NCBI GenBank assembly: GCA_009885185.1
Contig: VFLF01000758.1
Coordinates: 1-5,601 of the forward strand
From: Nitrosomonadales bacterium
Lineage (GTDB): Bacteria; Pseudomonadota; Gammaproteobacteria; Burkholderiales; SG8-41
Reading direction: 5' to 3'
DNA: 5,601 nucleotides
Under the pieces are notes generated by a model that saw nothing but the letters and a program-made list of their open reading frames with translations, ran no database searches and had not been told where the DNA came from. Below, piece by piece: positions 1 to 4,970 of the stretch (positions are counted from its first letter, which is position 1; each line of letters begins with the position of its first letter). Made by a program: the position numbers and the translations under genes.

Positions 1-315
1 ATACGACGGCTTGCCCGGATGCTGATCCGACGACAAAATAATCCCGTGCTGCGTCAGCGCCGCCACATCGATATGCGGATAGACACTGCGCTGACTGATG
101 ATCTTCAACTTCGGCAACCGCGCAATCAGCGGCGCGCGTATGGGCGTGCGCTCGCGAATCAACACCAGCGCCTCGGTATCCTTCAAACGCTCGGCGAGTT
201 TGTCTTCATCCTTGGTGTGATCGTTCCAGATGGTTACGTTGTGATTGGCGACGAGTTTGTAGGCGTCGAGATTGCGCACGGCGTTTTGGTAGTCGTCGAG
301 GACGGTGATGTTCAT
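1..315 (-). CDS. D-2-hydroxyacid dehydrogenase family protein, N-terminal part (cut by window edge)
   Basis: Reading leftwards from the ATG at 315-313, an open frame runs 105 codons to the window edge without a stop. It starts MNITVLDDYQNAV and continues with a segment ALVLIRERTPIRAPLIARLP (residues 49-68), then LKIISQ and PHIDVAAL..HGIIL (residues 70-93). This is the typical substrate-domain start of D-isomer-specific 2-hydroxyacid dehydrogenases, which interconvert 2-hydroxy and 2-keto acids with NAD(P)H in the cytoplasm. The Rossmann GxGxxG motif and the catalytic Arg/Glu/His lie beyond the edge, so substrate and activity cannot be judged. The SVYPHID and SSDQHPGKPSY stretches replace the more usual Gly-rich sequence of the family. 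No Shine-Dalgarno sequence precedes the ATG; the upstream bases on the coding strand read AACCTCA. It shares its strand with the toxin-antitoxin pair, but a 70-bp AT-rich gap suggests its own promoter. Confidence 0.85.
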   Translation of the reverse strand, partial: MNITVLDDYQNAVRNLDAYKLVANHNVTIWNDHTKDEDKLAERLKDTEALVLIRERTPIRAPLIARLPKLKIISQRSVYPHIDVAALTQHGIILSSDQHPGKPSY

Positions 316-331
316 TGAGGTTATATTAAAA

Positions 332-347
332 ATTGTTTAAAAACAAT
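332..347. promoter_or_regulatory. Inverted repeat in the promoter region of the dehydrogenase gene
   Basis: ATTGTTT (332-338) and AAACAAT (341-347) form a perfect 7-bp inverted repeat with a 2-bp spacer. It sits 17 bp upstream of the dehydrogenase ATG, inside a strikingly AT-rich spacer (about 316-352) in otherwise GC-rich DNA. On the minus strand, -35-like TTATTG (349-344) and -10-like TATAAC (325-320) or TAATAT (328-323) lie over and beside it. The placement suits an operator for a dimeric repressor or activator. The regulator is not identified, and a chance palindrome in AT-rich DNA is possible. Confidence 0.4.
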
Positions 348-372
348 AACTTACAGCAACAACGCGGATGGA

Positions 373-387
373 GAAAAGCCGTCGGCT
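373..387 (-). terminator. Possible weak intrinsic terminator at the end of the toxin gene
   Basis: On the minus strand AGCC-GAC-GGCT is followed directly by TTTCTC, so the hairpin abuts a short U-rich run. It overlaps the toxin TAG stop codon (388-386). The stem is only 4 bp with a 3-nt loop, which is weak for a bona fide terminator. It is listed because its position between two transcription units is right. Confidence 0.25.
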
Positions 388-802
388 AGTGATCGAGCCA
401 AGGATTAATAGTCGCCACGCCCATGTGCCGAAAATCGGCGACATTGCGGGTCACGGCAGTCATGCCGTGCGCCAACGCGGTGCCCGCGATCATCGCGTCA
501 CGCTCTGGCTTGGGGTCGGGAATATGAAACTTTGCGCAACATCGCGCGGCAGCGGCATCTAACGGCAGAATTCGACCGTCAAACTCGGTCAGCACGCGCT
601 TTTCAAGCCACCACCGCAGCAGCGCGCCTTGCTTGGCATCTTTGCGCTCTATCCGCAATACGCCAAGTTCCAACTCCATCACCGTAACGGCGGACAAATA
701 CATGCTCGCAAGCGGCGTGCGTGCCGCCCACGCGTAGACCTTGGGATGCATCTTTTCCTGTCGTCGCATTTCCGAAACAACGTTGGTATCCAGTACGAAC
801 AT
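386..802 (-). CDS. vapC: PIN-domain toxin, VapC/FitB-like ribonuclease
   Basis: A 138-residue protein of the usual VapC size. VapC toxins are Mg2+-dependent endoribonucleases that cleave tRNA or rRNA, and the partner antitoxin holds them inactive. The PIN acidic residues are all present: D5 in the opening FVLDTNVVSE, E43 in the ELELG block, D102 in PERDAMIAGTALAHG, and D123 in TRNVADF. The motif TRNVADFxxMGVxxINPW near the C terminus is typical of FitB-like VapCs. The ATG at 802 overlaps the antitoxin TGA by one base (TGATG). No strong ribosome-binding site precedes it, so translation is probably coupled to the antitoxin. The catalytic set is complete and there is no frameshift, so the toxin is probably functional. 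The cellular RNA target cannot be read from the sequence. Confidence 0.93.
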   Translation of the reverse strand: MFVLDTNVVSEMRRQEKMHPKVYAWAARTPLASMYLSAVTVMELELGVLRIERKDAKQGALLRWWLEKRVLTEFDGRILPLDAAAARCCAKFHIPDPKPERDAMIAGTALAHGMTAVTRNVADFRHMGVATINPWLDH

Positions 803-1059
803 CAGGAGAAGTCCGGCACCTTGAGTATCGGACCACGCATACGAGGCGGCTTGAAATCGAAGTCATCGCCTTTTGCGGGCGCCAACGCTTCGATCAAGGT
901 CTTTTGCTTGCCGGCAAGACGCTGATATTCCTCGATGCTCAACAGCACATGCGCCGGCCGGCCCCGATCGGTAATGATGACAGGGCCGCGCTTGGCTGCT
1001 TTTTTGGCGCCGCTGGTGTCTTGATTAAACTCGCGGCTTGAGAGTGTTGTCATGCCCAT
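802..1059 (-). CDS. Phd/YefM-family antitoxin
   Basis: An 85-residue protein whose residues 3-48 match the Phd/YefM antitoxin fold: SSREFNQDTSGAKKAAKRGPVIITDRGRPAHVLLSIEEY is split here into a helix (SSREFNQ, KKAAKRG) and the strand block PVIITDRGRPAHVLL. This domain dimerises and binds operator DNA. The tail (about 52-85, with DDFDFKPPRMRG and ending VPDFS) is the expected flexible toxin-binding segment. It precedes the PIN toxin with a 1-nt overlap, the usual antitoxin-first order. ATG at 1059 was chosen because GGAGG lies 5 nt upstream; the ATG at 1053 (M3) would have 11-nt spacing and is a possible alternative. A promoter and near-palindrome immediately upstream fit autoregulation by the antitoxin or the toxin-antitoxin complex, which is the known behaviour of the family. 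Confidence 0.92.
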   Translation of the reverse strand: MGMTTLSSREFNQDTSGAKKAAKRGPVIITDRGRPAHVLLSIEEYQRLAGKQKTLIEALAPAKGDDFDFKPPRMRGPILKVPDFS

Positions 1060-1064
1060 GATGG

Positions 1065-1069
1065 CCTCC
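1065..1069 (-). promoter_or_regulatory. Ribosome-binding site of the antitoxin
   Basis: GGAGG on the minus strand, 5 nt from the ATG at 1059 and 11 nt from the in-frame ATG at 1053. It is the strongest Shine-Dalgarno sequence in the window and favours the upstream start. Confidence 0.75.
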
Positions 1070-1077
1070 GCATGAAA

Positions 1078-1093
1078 GTAGTTACGTTACTAC
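1078..1093. promoter_or_regulatory. Probable autoregulatory operator of the toxin-antitoxin module
   Basis: GTAGTTACGTTACTAC reads the same on both strands at 14 of 16 positions and covers the -10 element. Its GTTACGTT (1081-1088) returns in inverted orientation as AACGTAAC (1116-1123), on the other side of the -35 element. Two sites bracketing the promoter would suit cooperative repression by a Phd/YefM-type antitoxin complex. Palindromic operators near the -10 region are known for this family; binding here is inferred. Confidence 0.5.
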
Positions 1094-1112
1094 ATTGTCG
1101 CTTTGGCGTCAA
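1084..1112 (-). promoter_or_regulatory. Sigma70-type promoter of the toxin-antitoxin module
   Basis: On the minus strand TTGACG (1112-1107, five of six consensus bases) is separated by exactly 17 bp from TAACGT (1089-1084, three of six). Transcription would start near 1077, giving a short leader that contains the ribosome-binding site at 1069-1065. The -10 element is weak, and it lies inside the near-palindrome at 1078-1093. Confidence 0.55.
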
Positions 1113-1131
1113 ACAAACGTAACAACAAACG
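1112..1131. repeat. Short direct repeat upstream of the antitoxin promoter
   Basis: AACAAACG occurs at 1112-1119 and again at 1124-1131, with a 12-bp period. The pair adjoins the -35 element and overlaps the distal operator-like AACGTAAC. It could be part of the regulatory region or chance. Confidence 0.35.
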
Positions 1132-1138
1132 CGCAACG

Positions 1139-2374
1139 TCAGACCCGCTCAAGTATATGCAACCCCCGCACCCGATCCAGCAGATAAATCAATCCGCGAT
1201 CATCCACCGTCACGTCGTTGCTCTGCACGCGCGGGCAGCCGGGCGGCACGTCCGGCATGAATGACGCGACTTCTTTCGGCGCGTGGGGCTTGGCGATGTC
1301 GATGATGCGCAGCCCATGCGCGAACCACGCGACGGGGATTTCGGTGCCGGTGACTTTTTCGCACGGCTGATGGCAGCCAGTCATCACGGGTTGCGGTTCG
1401 TCGGGCATGTCTTCCAGCTGGAACGATGAAATCGGCACCGGATTTTTTTCGTCGCTGATATCCACCACCCACAAGAACGCCGCCGGATACGGCGTGTCGC
1501 AGCCTTCGAGCCGGCCCACGTCCTCGTCGGACACCACCATGATGTCGCGACCGCCGATCTTGAACGGCATTTTCAGACAGGTGTGCGTCGGCCACGGAAA
1601 CGGCGGGCTCCAATCGACGTGCGACACCAGCTTTGGTTTGCTCAGGTCTTCGATATCCAGAATCACAAAGCCGCCGTACCAGTAGCTGGTATAAAGGCGA
1701 TTGCCCTGGCGCAGCGGATGATGACACTTGTGATGCGAGCCTTTCCACGTCGGCTTTTCACCGCCCGCCGCCCACTGGCCCGGCATGTGCCAGCGCCCAA
1801 CTTCCTCGGGCTTGGCCGGGTTTTTCAGATCAAGTATCACCACGATGTTGCCGATGTAGCCGTCCATCGTCGGTGAGATATAGGCATACCGGCCATCGAA
1901 ATCAAAACGATGCACGCCGCGCGCGTAGTTGGCCGCGCTCTTGTCGGTGGCGTCCCAATTCGTGATGAGCTTGTGCTTGGCCGGATTGGAAATATCCCAG
2001 ATCGACAGGCCGCCGGTGTAGCCCGCGGGCGGCGTTTCGCCCTTCAACGCATGCGCGCCCAGCACCTCGCGGTTGGTAATCATAATGTCGCCCGCTACCC
2101 GCACCTTGTGCGAGTGAGTGCCGGGCGGCATGTTGATCTCGCCGATCTGCTTGGGGTTTTTCGGATCGGCCACGTCGATCACCAGCGTGCCCGCCGGATT
2201 GCGCATATTGCCGACGTAAGCGGTCGTGCCCTGCACCACCACCTGCCCGCCGCCCGCGCAGTCAAACCACGCCTGCTTGCCGAATTGATTGTGCGTGTGC
2301 GCGTGATCGTGCGCGGCCCCGGCCTGACGCACGTCCATGTAGGCGACTTCTCTCACTCCCTTGGCTTTGCTCAT
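1139..2374 (-). CDS. LVIVD-repeat beta-propeller protein, His/Cys-rich, function unknown
   Basis: A 411-residue protein with no signal peptide, so probably cytoplasmic. Seven LVIVD-type strands can be read: TLVIDVADPKNP (63-74), GLSIWDISNP (122-131), IVVILDLKNP (177-186), GFVILDIEDLSKP (235-247), LWVVDISDEKNP (301-312), LRIIDIAKPHAP (355-366) and a closing GLHILERV (404-411). This predicts a closed seven-bladed propeller. Histidines and cysteines recur just before the inner strands: H87/H89, H155, SHHKCHH (213-219), H264/C266, CHQPC (334-338) and H353. An HDHAHTH cluster sits at 22-28. The spacing suggests a metal site lining the central channel, reminiscent of the selenium-binding protein/methanethiol oxidase propellers, but I cannot claim orthology. 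ATG at 2374 follows AAGGAA by 6 nt. It is the last gene of the RidA-Bug-Bug cluster, 27 nt after the second receptor. Family members are mostly uncharacterised. Confidence 0.85.
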   Translation of the reverse strand: MSKAKGVREVAYMDVRQAGAAHDHAHTHNQFGKQAWFDCAGGGQVVVQGTTAYVGNMRNPAGTLVIDVADPKNPKQIGEINMPPGTHSHKVRVAGDIMITNREVLGAHALKGETPPAGYTGGLSIWDISNPAKHKLITNWDATDKSAANYARGVHRFDFDGRYAYISPTMDGYIGNIVVILDLKNPAKPEEVGRWHMPGQWAAGGEKPTWKGSHHKCHHPLRQGNRLYTSYWYGGFVILDIEDLSKPKLVSHVDWSPPFPWPTHTCLKMPFKIGGRDIMVVSDEDVGRLEGCDTPYPAAFLWVVDISDEKNPVPISSFQLEDMPDEPQPVMTGCHQPCEKVTGTEIPVAWFAHGLRIIDIAKPHAPKEVASFMPDVPPGCPRVQSNDVTVDDRGLIYLLDRVRGLHILERV

Positions 2375-2380
2375 TTTGCG

Positions 2381-2386
2381 TTCCTT
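2381..2386 (-). promoter_or_regulatory. Ribosome-binding site of the propeller gene
   Basis: AAGGAA on the minus strand, 6 nt before the ATG at 2374, in the 27-nt gap after the receptor stop codon. The spacing supports this start and independent translation initiation within the operon. Confidence 0.65.
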
Positions 2387-2401
2387 GGTTAATCCCGTTT
2401 C

Positions 2402-3373
2402 TCAATCCAGCTTGATTCCGGCCTGCTTAATCACCCGCGCCCACTTATTCCGCTCCGAACTCACGAACGCCGCGAATTGCGCGGGCGTGTTGCCCACTGG
2501 CTCGCAGCCCAGCGCGAGCAGGCGATCCTGTGTTTCCGTGCTGCGTAGCACTTTGACGATATCAGAATTCAGCCGGGTGACAATGTCGCTCGGTGTGCGG
2601 GAGGGCGCGAGCCAGCCGAACCAGCCGACCACTTCAAAGCCGGGAAATCCCAGTTCCGCCACCGTCGGCAACTCAGGTGCCACGCGCGAACGAGCCGCAC
2701 TGGTGATTGCCAACGCGCGCACCTTGCCCGCCTTCACTTGCGGCGTGGCCACCAGCGCCAAGCTGAATAAAGCTTGCACCTGCCCGCCGATCAGCTCCGC
2801 CAGCGCGGGGCCGCCGCCTTTATACGGAATGTGCGTGAGCTGCATGCCCGAGACAATTTTGAATTGCTCCACCGCCAGATGCCCAGAGGAGCCGTTGCCC
2901 GCCGACGCGAAATTCACCGGCTTTGTTTTGCCCATTGCGATTAATTCCTTCACTGACGTGGCCTGTACCGACGGATGCACAATCAGAATATTCGGCACCG
3001 AAATGCCGTGCGTGATGGCGGCAAAATCCTTCACTGGATCAAAGCGCACTTCGCGATACAGACTCGGATTGATCGCCACGCCCGCCGCCGCCAGCGCAAA
3101 CGTGTAGCCATCGGGTGCGGCGCGCGCCGCTGTTTCGTAGGCGATGTTGCCATTAGCGCCAGGGCGGTTATCCACCACTACGATCTGCCCCAGAGATTCG
3201 GTGAGCCGCGGCGCCACCATGCGCGCCAATGTATCCGCCGGGCCACCGGGTGGCACGGCGACGATCATGCGGATGGGCTTGGTGGGATAGGTCTGCGCCT
3301 GCACGCCTCCCGATAGCAGCACCAGCAACGCTACTGTTGCGGTACGCGCGCCAGCTTGATGACTTTTGCCCAC
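2402..3373 (-). CDS. TctC/Bug-family periplasmic solute-binding receptor (second copy)
   Basis: A 323-residue protein of the tripartite tricarboxylate receptor (Bug) family, which binds small carboxylates, amino acids and related ligands in the periplasm. A Sec signal (basic start, hydrophobic 12-24, cleavage near VQA-Q at 25-27) leads into YPTKPIRMIVAVPPGGPADTLAR, split as YPTKPI (29-34) and the ligand-loop PPGGPAD (41-47). DNRPGANG (68-75) and HIPYKGGGPALAELIGGQV (181-199) are also family hallmarks. The start codon is GTG at 3373, inside the preceding receptor gene (43-nt overlap). GAGGA lies 9 nt upstream, and no later in-frame ATG leaves a complete signal peptide. It is clearly paralogous to the upstream receptor, but its binding-face residues differ (for example AAAGVAINPSLY against ASNGEIAISPNLY). 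The ligand is unknown. No membrane components of the transporter are nearby. Confidence 0.93.
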   Translation of the reverse strand: MGKSHQAGARTATVALLVLLSGGVQAQTYPTKPIRMIVAVPPGGPADTLARMVAPRLTESLGQIVVVDNRPGANGNIAYETAARAAPDGYTFALAAAGVAINPSLYREVRFDPVKDFAAITHGISVPNILIVHPSVQATSVKELIAMGKTKPVNFASAGNGSSGHLAVEQFKIVSGMQLTHIPYKGGGPALAELIGGQVQALFSLALVATPQVKAGKVRALAITSAARSRVAPELPTVAELGFPGFEVVGWFGWLAPSRTPSDIVTRLNSDIVKVLRSTETQDRLLALGCEPVGNTPAQFAAFVSSERNKWARVIKQAGIKLD

Positions 3374-4308
3374 TTCACAATTTCCTCTTTGATTTGCGCA
3401 GCAAATGCCTGCGGCGTGTTCGCTTCGCTTTCTATGCCTAGACCGCTGAATCTATCGCTGATATCGGCACGTTTAACCATCGCGGCAATCTCACTGTGCA
3501 GCCGGTTGATAATCGACACTGGCGTGCCGACAGTGGTGAACAAACCGTACCAGCTGTTCATCTGATAACCCGGCACGGTTTCGCCTAGCGTCGGCAAATC
3601 CGGCATCGACCTCACGCGCTCAGCGCCAGTCACGCCAAGCGCGCGCAACTTGCCTGACTTGATATGCGGCAGCGCCGCGGAAAACCCGGTTATCAGCATG
3701 TGCACCTGTCCGCCCATCAAGTCGGTCAGCGCCGGGCCCGCGCCTTTGTACGGCACATGCACAATGTCAATGCCCGCCATGGTTTTCAGCAGCTCGGCTG
3801 ATAATTGGGCAGTCGAACCAATGCCCGACGACGCAAAGTTGATCGCGCCGGGCTTTGCTTTCGCCAGCGCGATCAAATCCTTTACCGATTGCGCGGCAAC
3901 GCCCGGATGCACCAGCAGCACCAGTTGCGCGCTGCCTACGCGGCTGACTGGCGCCAGATCGCGCACCGTGTCGTAGGCCATTTTTTTGTAGAGATTCGGC
4001 GATATCGCGATTTCGCCGTTCGAAGCGATAAACAGCGTGTGACCATCGGGCGCGGCCTTCGCCATCAACACGCCCGCCACCGCGCCGCCCGCGCCGGGAC
4101 GGTTGTCCGTCACCACCTGCTGGCCCAACGCCTCGGTGAAATGCTGCGCCACCAGCCGCGCCACCAAATCCGTCGGCCCACCCGGCGGAAAACCGACAAT
4201 CATGCGCAGCGGGCGTGTCGGATATGCTTGCGCCTGCGCCGCCACAGACAGCAGCGAAAGCACACTCACCAGAATTAAGTAACTATTTGTTTTTATTATA
4301 TTTTTCAT
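3331..4308 (-). CDS. TctC/Bug-family periplasmic solute-binding receptor (first copy)
   Basis: A 325-residue Bug-type receptor of full family length. Residues 1-27 form a Sec signal (KNIIK, hydrophobic 10-23, cleavage near AQA). Then come YPTRPLRMIVGF and the loop PPGGPTD (41-47), DNRPGAGG (68-75), APDGHTLFIAS (86-96), HVPYKGAGPALTDLMGGQV (184-202) and a C-terminal KWAKVIKLA helix. Bug proteins usually contact a carboxyl group of the ligand through the two loops around PPGG and near residue 160. The exact ligand cannot be read off. The ATG overlaps the RidA-like stop as TAATG, with no Shine-Dalgarno sequence, so initiation is probably by reinitiation. It is helped by an unusually AT-rich start (codons 2-9), which should keep the mRNA unstructured. 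The gene encodes an orphan receptor: TctA and TctB are not in the window. Such orphans are common in Burkholderiales and may feed a transporter encoded elsewhere or act in sensing. Confidence 0.94.
   Translation of the reverse strand: MKNIIKTNSYLILVSVLSLLSVAAQAQAYPTRPLRMIVGFPPGGPTDLVARLVAQHFTEALGQQVVTDNRPGAGGAVAGVLMAKAAPDGHTLFIASNGEIAISPNLYKKMAYDTVRDLAPVSRVGSAQLVLLVHPGVAAQSVKDLIALAKAKPGAINFASSGIGSTAQLSAELLKTMAGIDIVHVPYKGAGPALTDLMGGQVHMLITGFSAALPHIKSGKLRALGVTGAERVRSMPDLPTLGETVPGYQMNSWYGLFTTVGTPVSIINRLHSEIAAMVKRADISDRFSGLGIESEANTPQAFAAQIKEEIVKWAKVIKLARVPQQ
3383..3387 (-). promoter_or_regulatory. Ribosome-binding site deciding the GTG start of the second receptor
   Basis: GAGGA on the minus strand lies 9 nt before GTG at 3373, within the last codons of the first receptor gene. 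It supports a real 43-nt overlap rather than a later start at TTG or GTG codons inside the signal peptide. Confidence 0.6.
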
Positions 4309-4847
4309 TAACGCCGCGCAATGCGCTTCGCCGCGCGTTTGGCGCTTTTACGCGCCGGCTTTTGGGTGGCGGGATGCAACTCAAACTCGCCCATGATTTC
4401 CAGCACCGCGCCGCGCGGCAGGCCGGCAATACCCACCGCCGCACGAGCATGTTGTCCGTAATCCGGCCCCCACAATTCATAAAATAAATCCGACGCGCCA
4501 TCGATCACCACCATGTGCCGATCAAAATCTGGCGCGCAGTTCACCATGCCGTACAAGCGAATCACCCGCTTGACGTGATCCAGATCGCCCACCGCTTTTT
4601 TAATCGAGGCCAGCATGCATAGCGCGGCGGACTTCGCGCAAACGTAAGCCTCCTGCTCGGTCACGTCGCCGCCCACCTTGCCATATTGCTTGATGTTGAG
4701 CGGCATCGCCTGCCGCCCGGTGCCGTGGCCGGACAGAAACAACAGGTTACCCACCTGCACCGCTGACGTGCGGTTGGGGCTGGGATACGGATGCGTGGGC
4801 GGAATTTCCAGGCCCATCTTTTTCAGCTTGGCTTCGATTTTTCCCAT
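4308..4847 (-). CDS. RidA/YjgF/YER057c/UK114-family protein with basic C-terminal tail
   Basis: A 179-residue protein; the family core is usually about 130-155 residues. LLFLSGHGTG (35-44), the AYVCAKSAALCMLASIKKAVGDLDHVKRVIRLYGMVN helix-strand block (about 67-103) and ARAAVGIAGLPRGAVLEIMGEFEL (134-157, written here as ARAAVGIAGLP plus GAVLEIMGEFEL) match the RidA fold. R135 and E150 are spaced exactly as the Arg105 and Glu120 that bind substrate and activate water in RidA enamine/imine deaminases, so deaminase-type chemistry is plausible. The sequence is closer to the longer YjgF-like subgroup than to canonical RidA, so no symbol is assigned. Residues 163-179 are very basic (9 Lys/Arg in 17), an unusual appendix. 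It is the first gene of the cluster, with a promoter candidate in the divergent region. ATG at 4847 has AGAGA 6 nt upstream. It may detoxify or process a reactive intermediate of the substrate captured by the Bug receptors. Confidence 0.9.
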   Translation of the reverse strand: MGKIEAKLKKMGLEIPPTHPYPSPNRTSAVQVGNLLFLSGHGTGRQAMPLNIKQYGKVGGDVTEQEAYVCAKSAALCMLASIKKAVGDLDHVKRVIRLYGMVNCAPDFDRHMVVIDGASDLFYELWGPDYGQHARAAVGIAGLPRGAVLEIMGEFELHPATQKPARKSAKRAAKRIARR

Positions 4848-4853
4848 GATAGG

Positions 4854-4858
4854 TCTCT
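4854..4858 (-). promoter_or_regulatory. Weak ribosome-binding site of the RidA-like gene
   Basis: AGAGA on the minus strand, 6 nt before the ATG at 4847. It is a modest Shine-Dalgarno match and the only candidate at suitable spacing. Confidence 0.4.
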
Positions 4859-4872
4859 GTGTTCACGGCCAG

Positions 4873-4899
4873 CGTGCATTATCGCACCGCGCTTGCACG
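4873..4899. promoter_or_regulatory. CGTGCA-N15-TGCACG inverted repeat between divergent promoters
   Basis: CGTGCA (4873-4878) and TGCACG (4894-4899) are exact reverse complements with 15 bp between. The repeat spans the minus-strand -10 candidate and ends just upstream of the plus-strand one, so one bound protein could affect both directions. This is operator-like by position only. Confidence 0.4.
4878..4886 (-). promoter_or_regulatory. Extended -10 promoter candidate for the RidA-Bug-propeller cluster
   Basis: On the minus strand TGC-GATAAT (4886-4878) forms an extended -10 element with five of six -10 consensus bases. No good -35 lies at 17 bp, which extended -10 promoters tolerate. Transcription would begin near 4871, about 24 nt before the ATG. 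The left arm of the CGTGCA...TGCACG repeat overlaps it. Confidence 0.45.
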
Positions 4900-4901
4900 A
4901 A

Positions 4902-4910
4902 TGCTAAGAT
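4902..4910 (+). promoter_or_regulatory. Extended -10 promoter candidate for the SGNH lipoprotein gene
   Basis: TGC-TAAGAT is an extended -10 element with four of six -10 consensus bases, only about 20 bp from the opposing -10 candidate. Transcription would start near 4917 and give a leader of about 54 nt that contains the hairpin at 4929-4947. A -35 match is poor. Confidence 0.4.
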
Positions 4911-4928
4911 CGCGCTACGCAATCAAAC

Positions 4929-4947
4929 GGTGCAATGCCGTTGCACC
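4929..4947. promoter_or_regulatory. GGTGCAA-N5-TTGCACC hairpin or operator before the lipoprotein gene
   Basis: GGTGCAA (4929-4935) and TTGCACC (4941-4947) are perfect 7-bp arms around TGCCG. The core TGCAC/GTGCA is the same as in the repeat at 4873-4899. It lies in the likely 5' leader of the lipoprotein gene, 23 nt before its ATG, so it could be a leader hairpin or a second binding site of the same regulator. There is no T-run, so it is not an intrinsic terminator. Confidence 0.45.
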
Positions 4948-4970
4948 TCATCTGAAAACGGGAAACCGCC

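Noticed and set aside
1060..1138. Terminator for the propeller cluster in the gap before the antitoxin
   Set aside because: No GC-rich hairpin with a T-run is visible; the repeats there fit promoter and operator functions better. Read-through into the toxin-antitoxin pair cannot be excluded.
1200..1748. 182-codon frame on the minus strand within the propeller gene
   Set aside because: It is out of frame with the seven-repeat protein and rich in Arg and Ala without motifs; the propeller frame explains the region fully.
1910..2392. 160-codon open frame on the plus strand, antisense to the propeller gene
   Set aside because: Arg/His/Ala-rich composition typical of a reverse-strand shadow, with no domain and no ribosome-binding site.
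2361..3107. 248-codon open frame on the plus strand
   Set aside because: It lies antisense to the well-supported second Bug receptor, has low-complexity Ser/Pro/Ala composition and shows no recognisable domain. It is a shadow of GC-rich coding on the other strand.
3805..4278. 157-codon plus-strand frame opposite the first Bug receptor
   Set aside because: Arg/His-rich antisense translation of a strongly supported receptor gene.
4929..4947. Hairpin considered as an intrinsic terminator
   Set aside because: No T-run follows on either strand, and it sits between divergent genes, not at a gene end.
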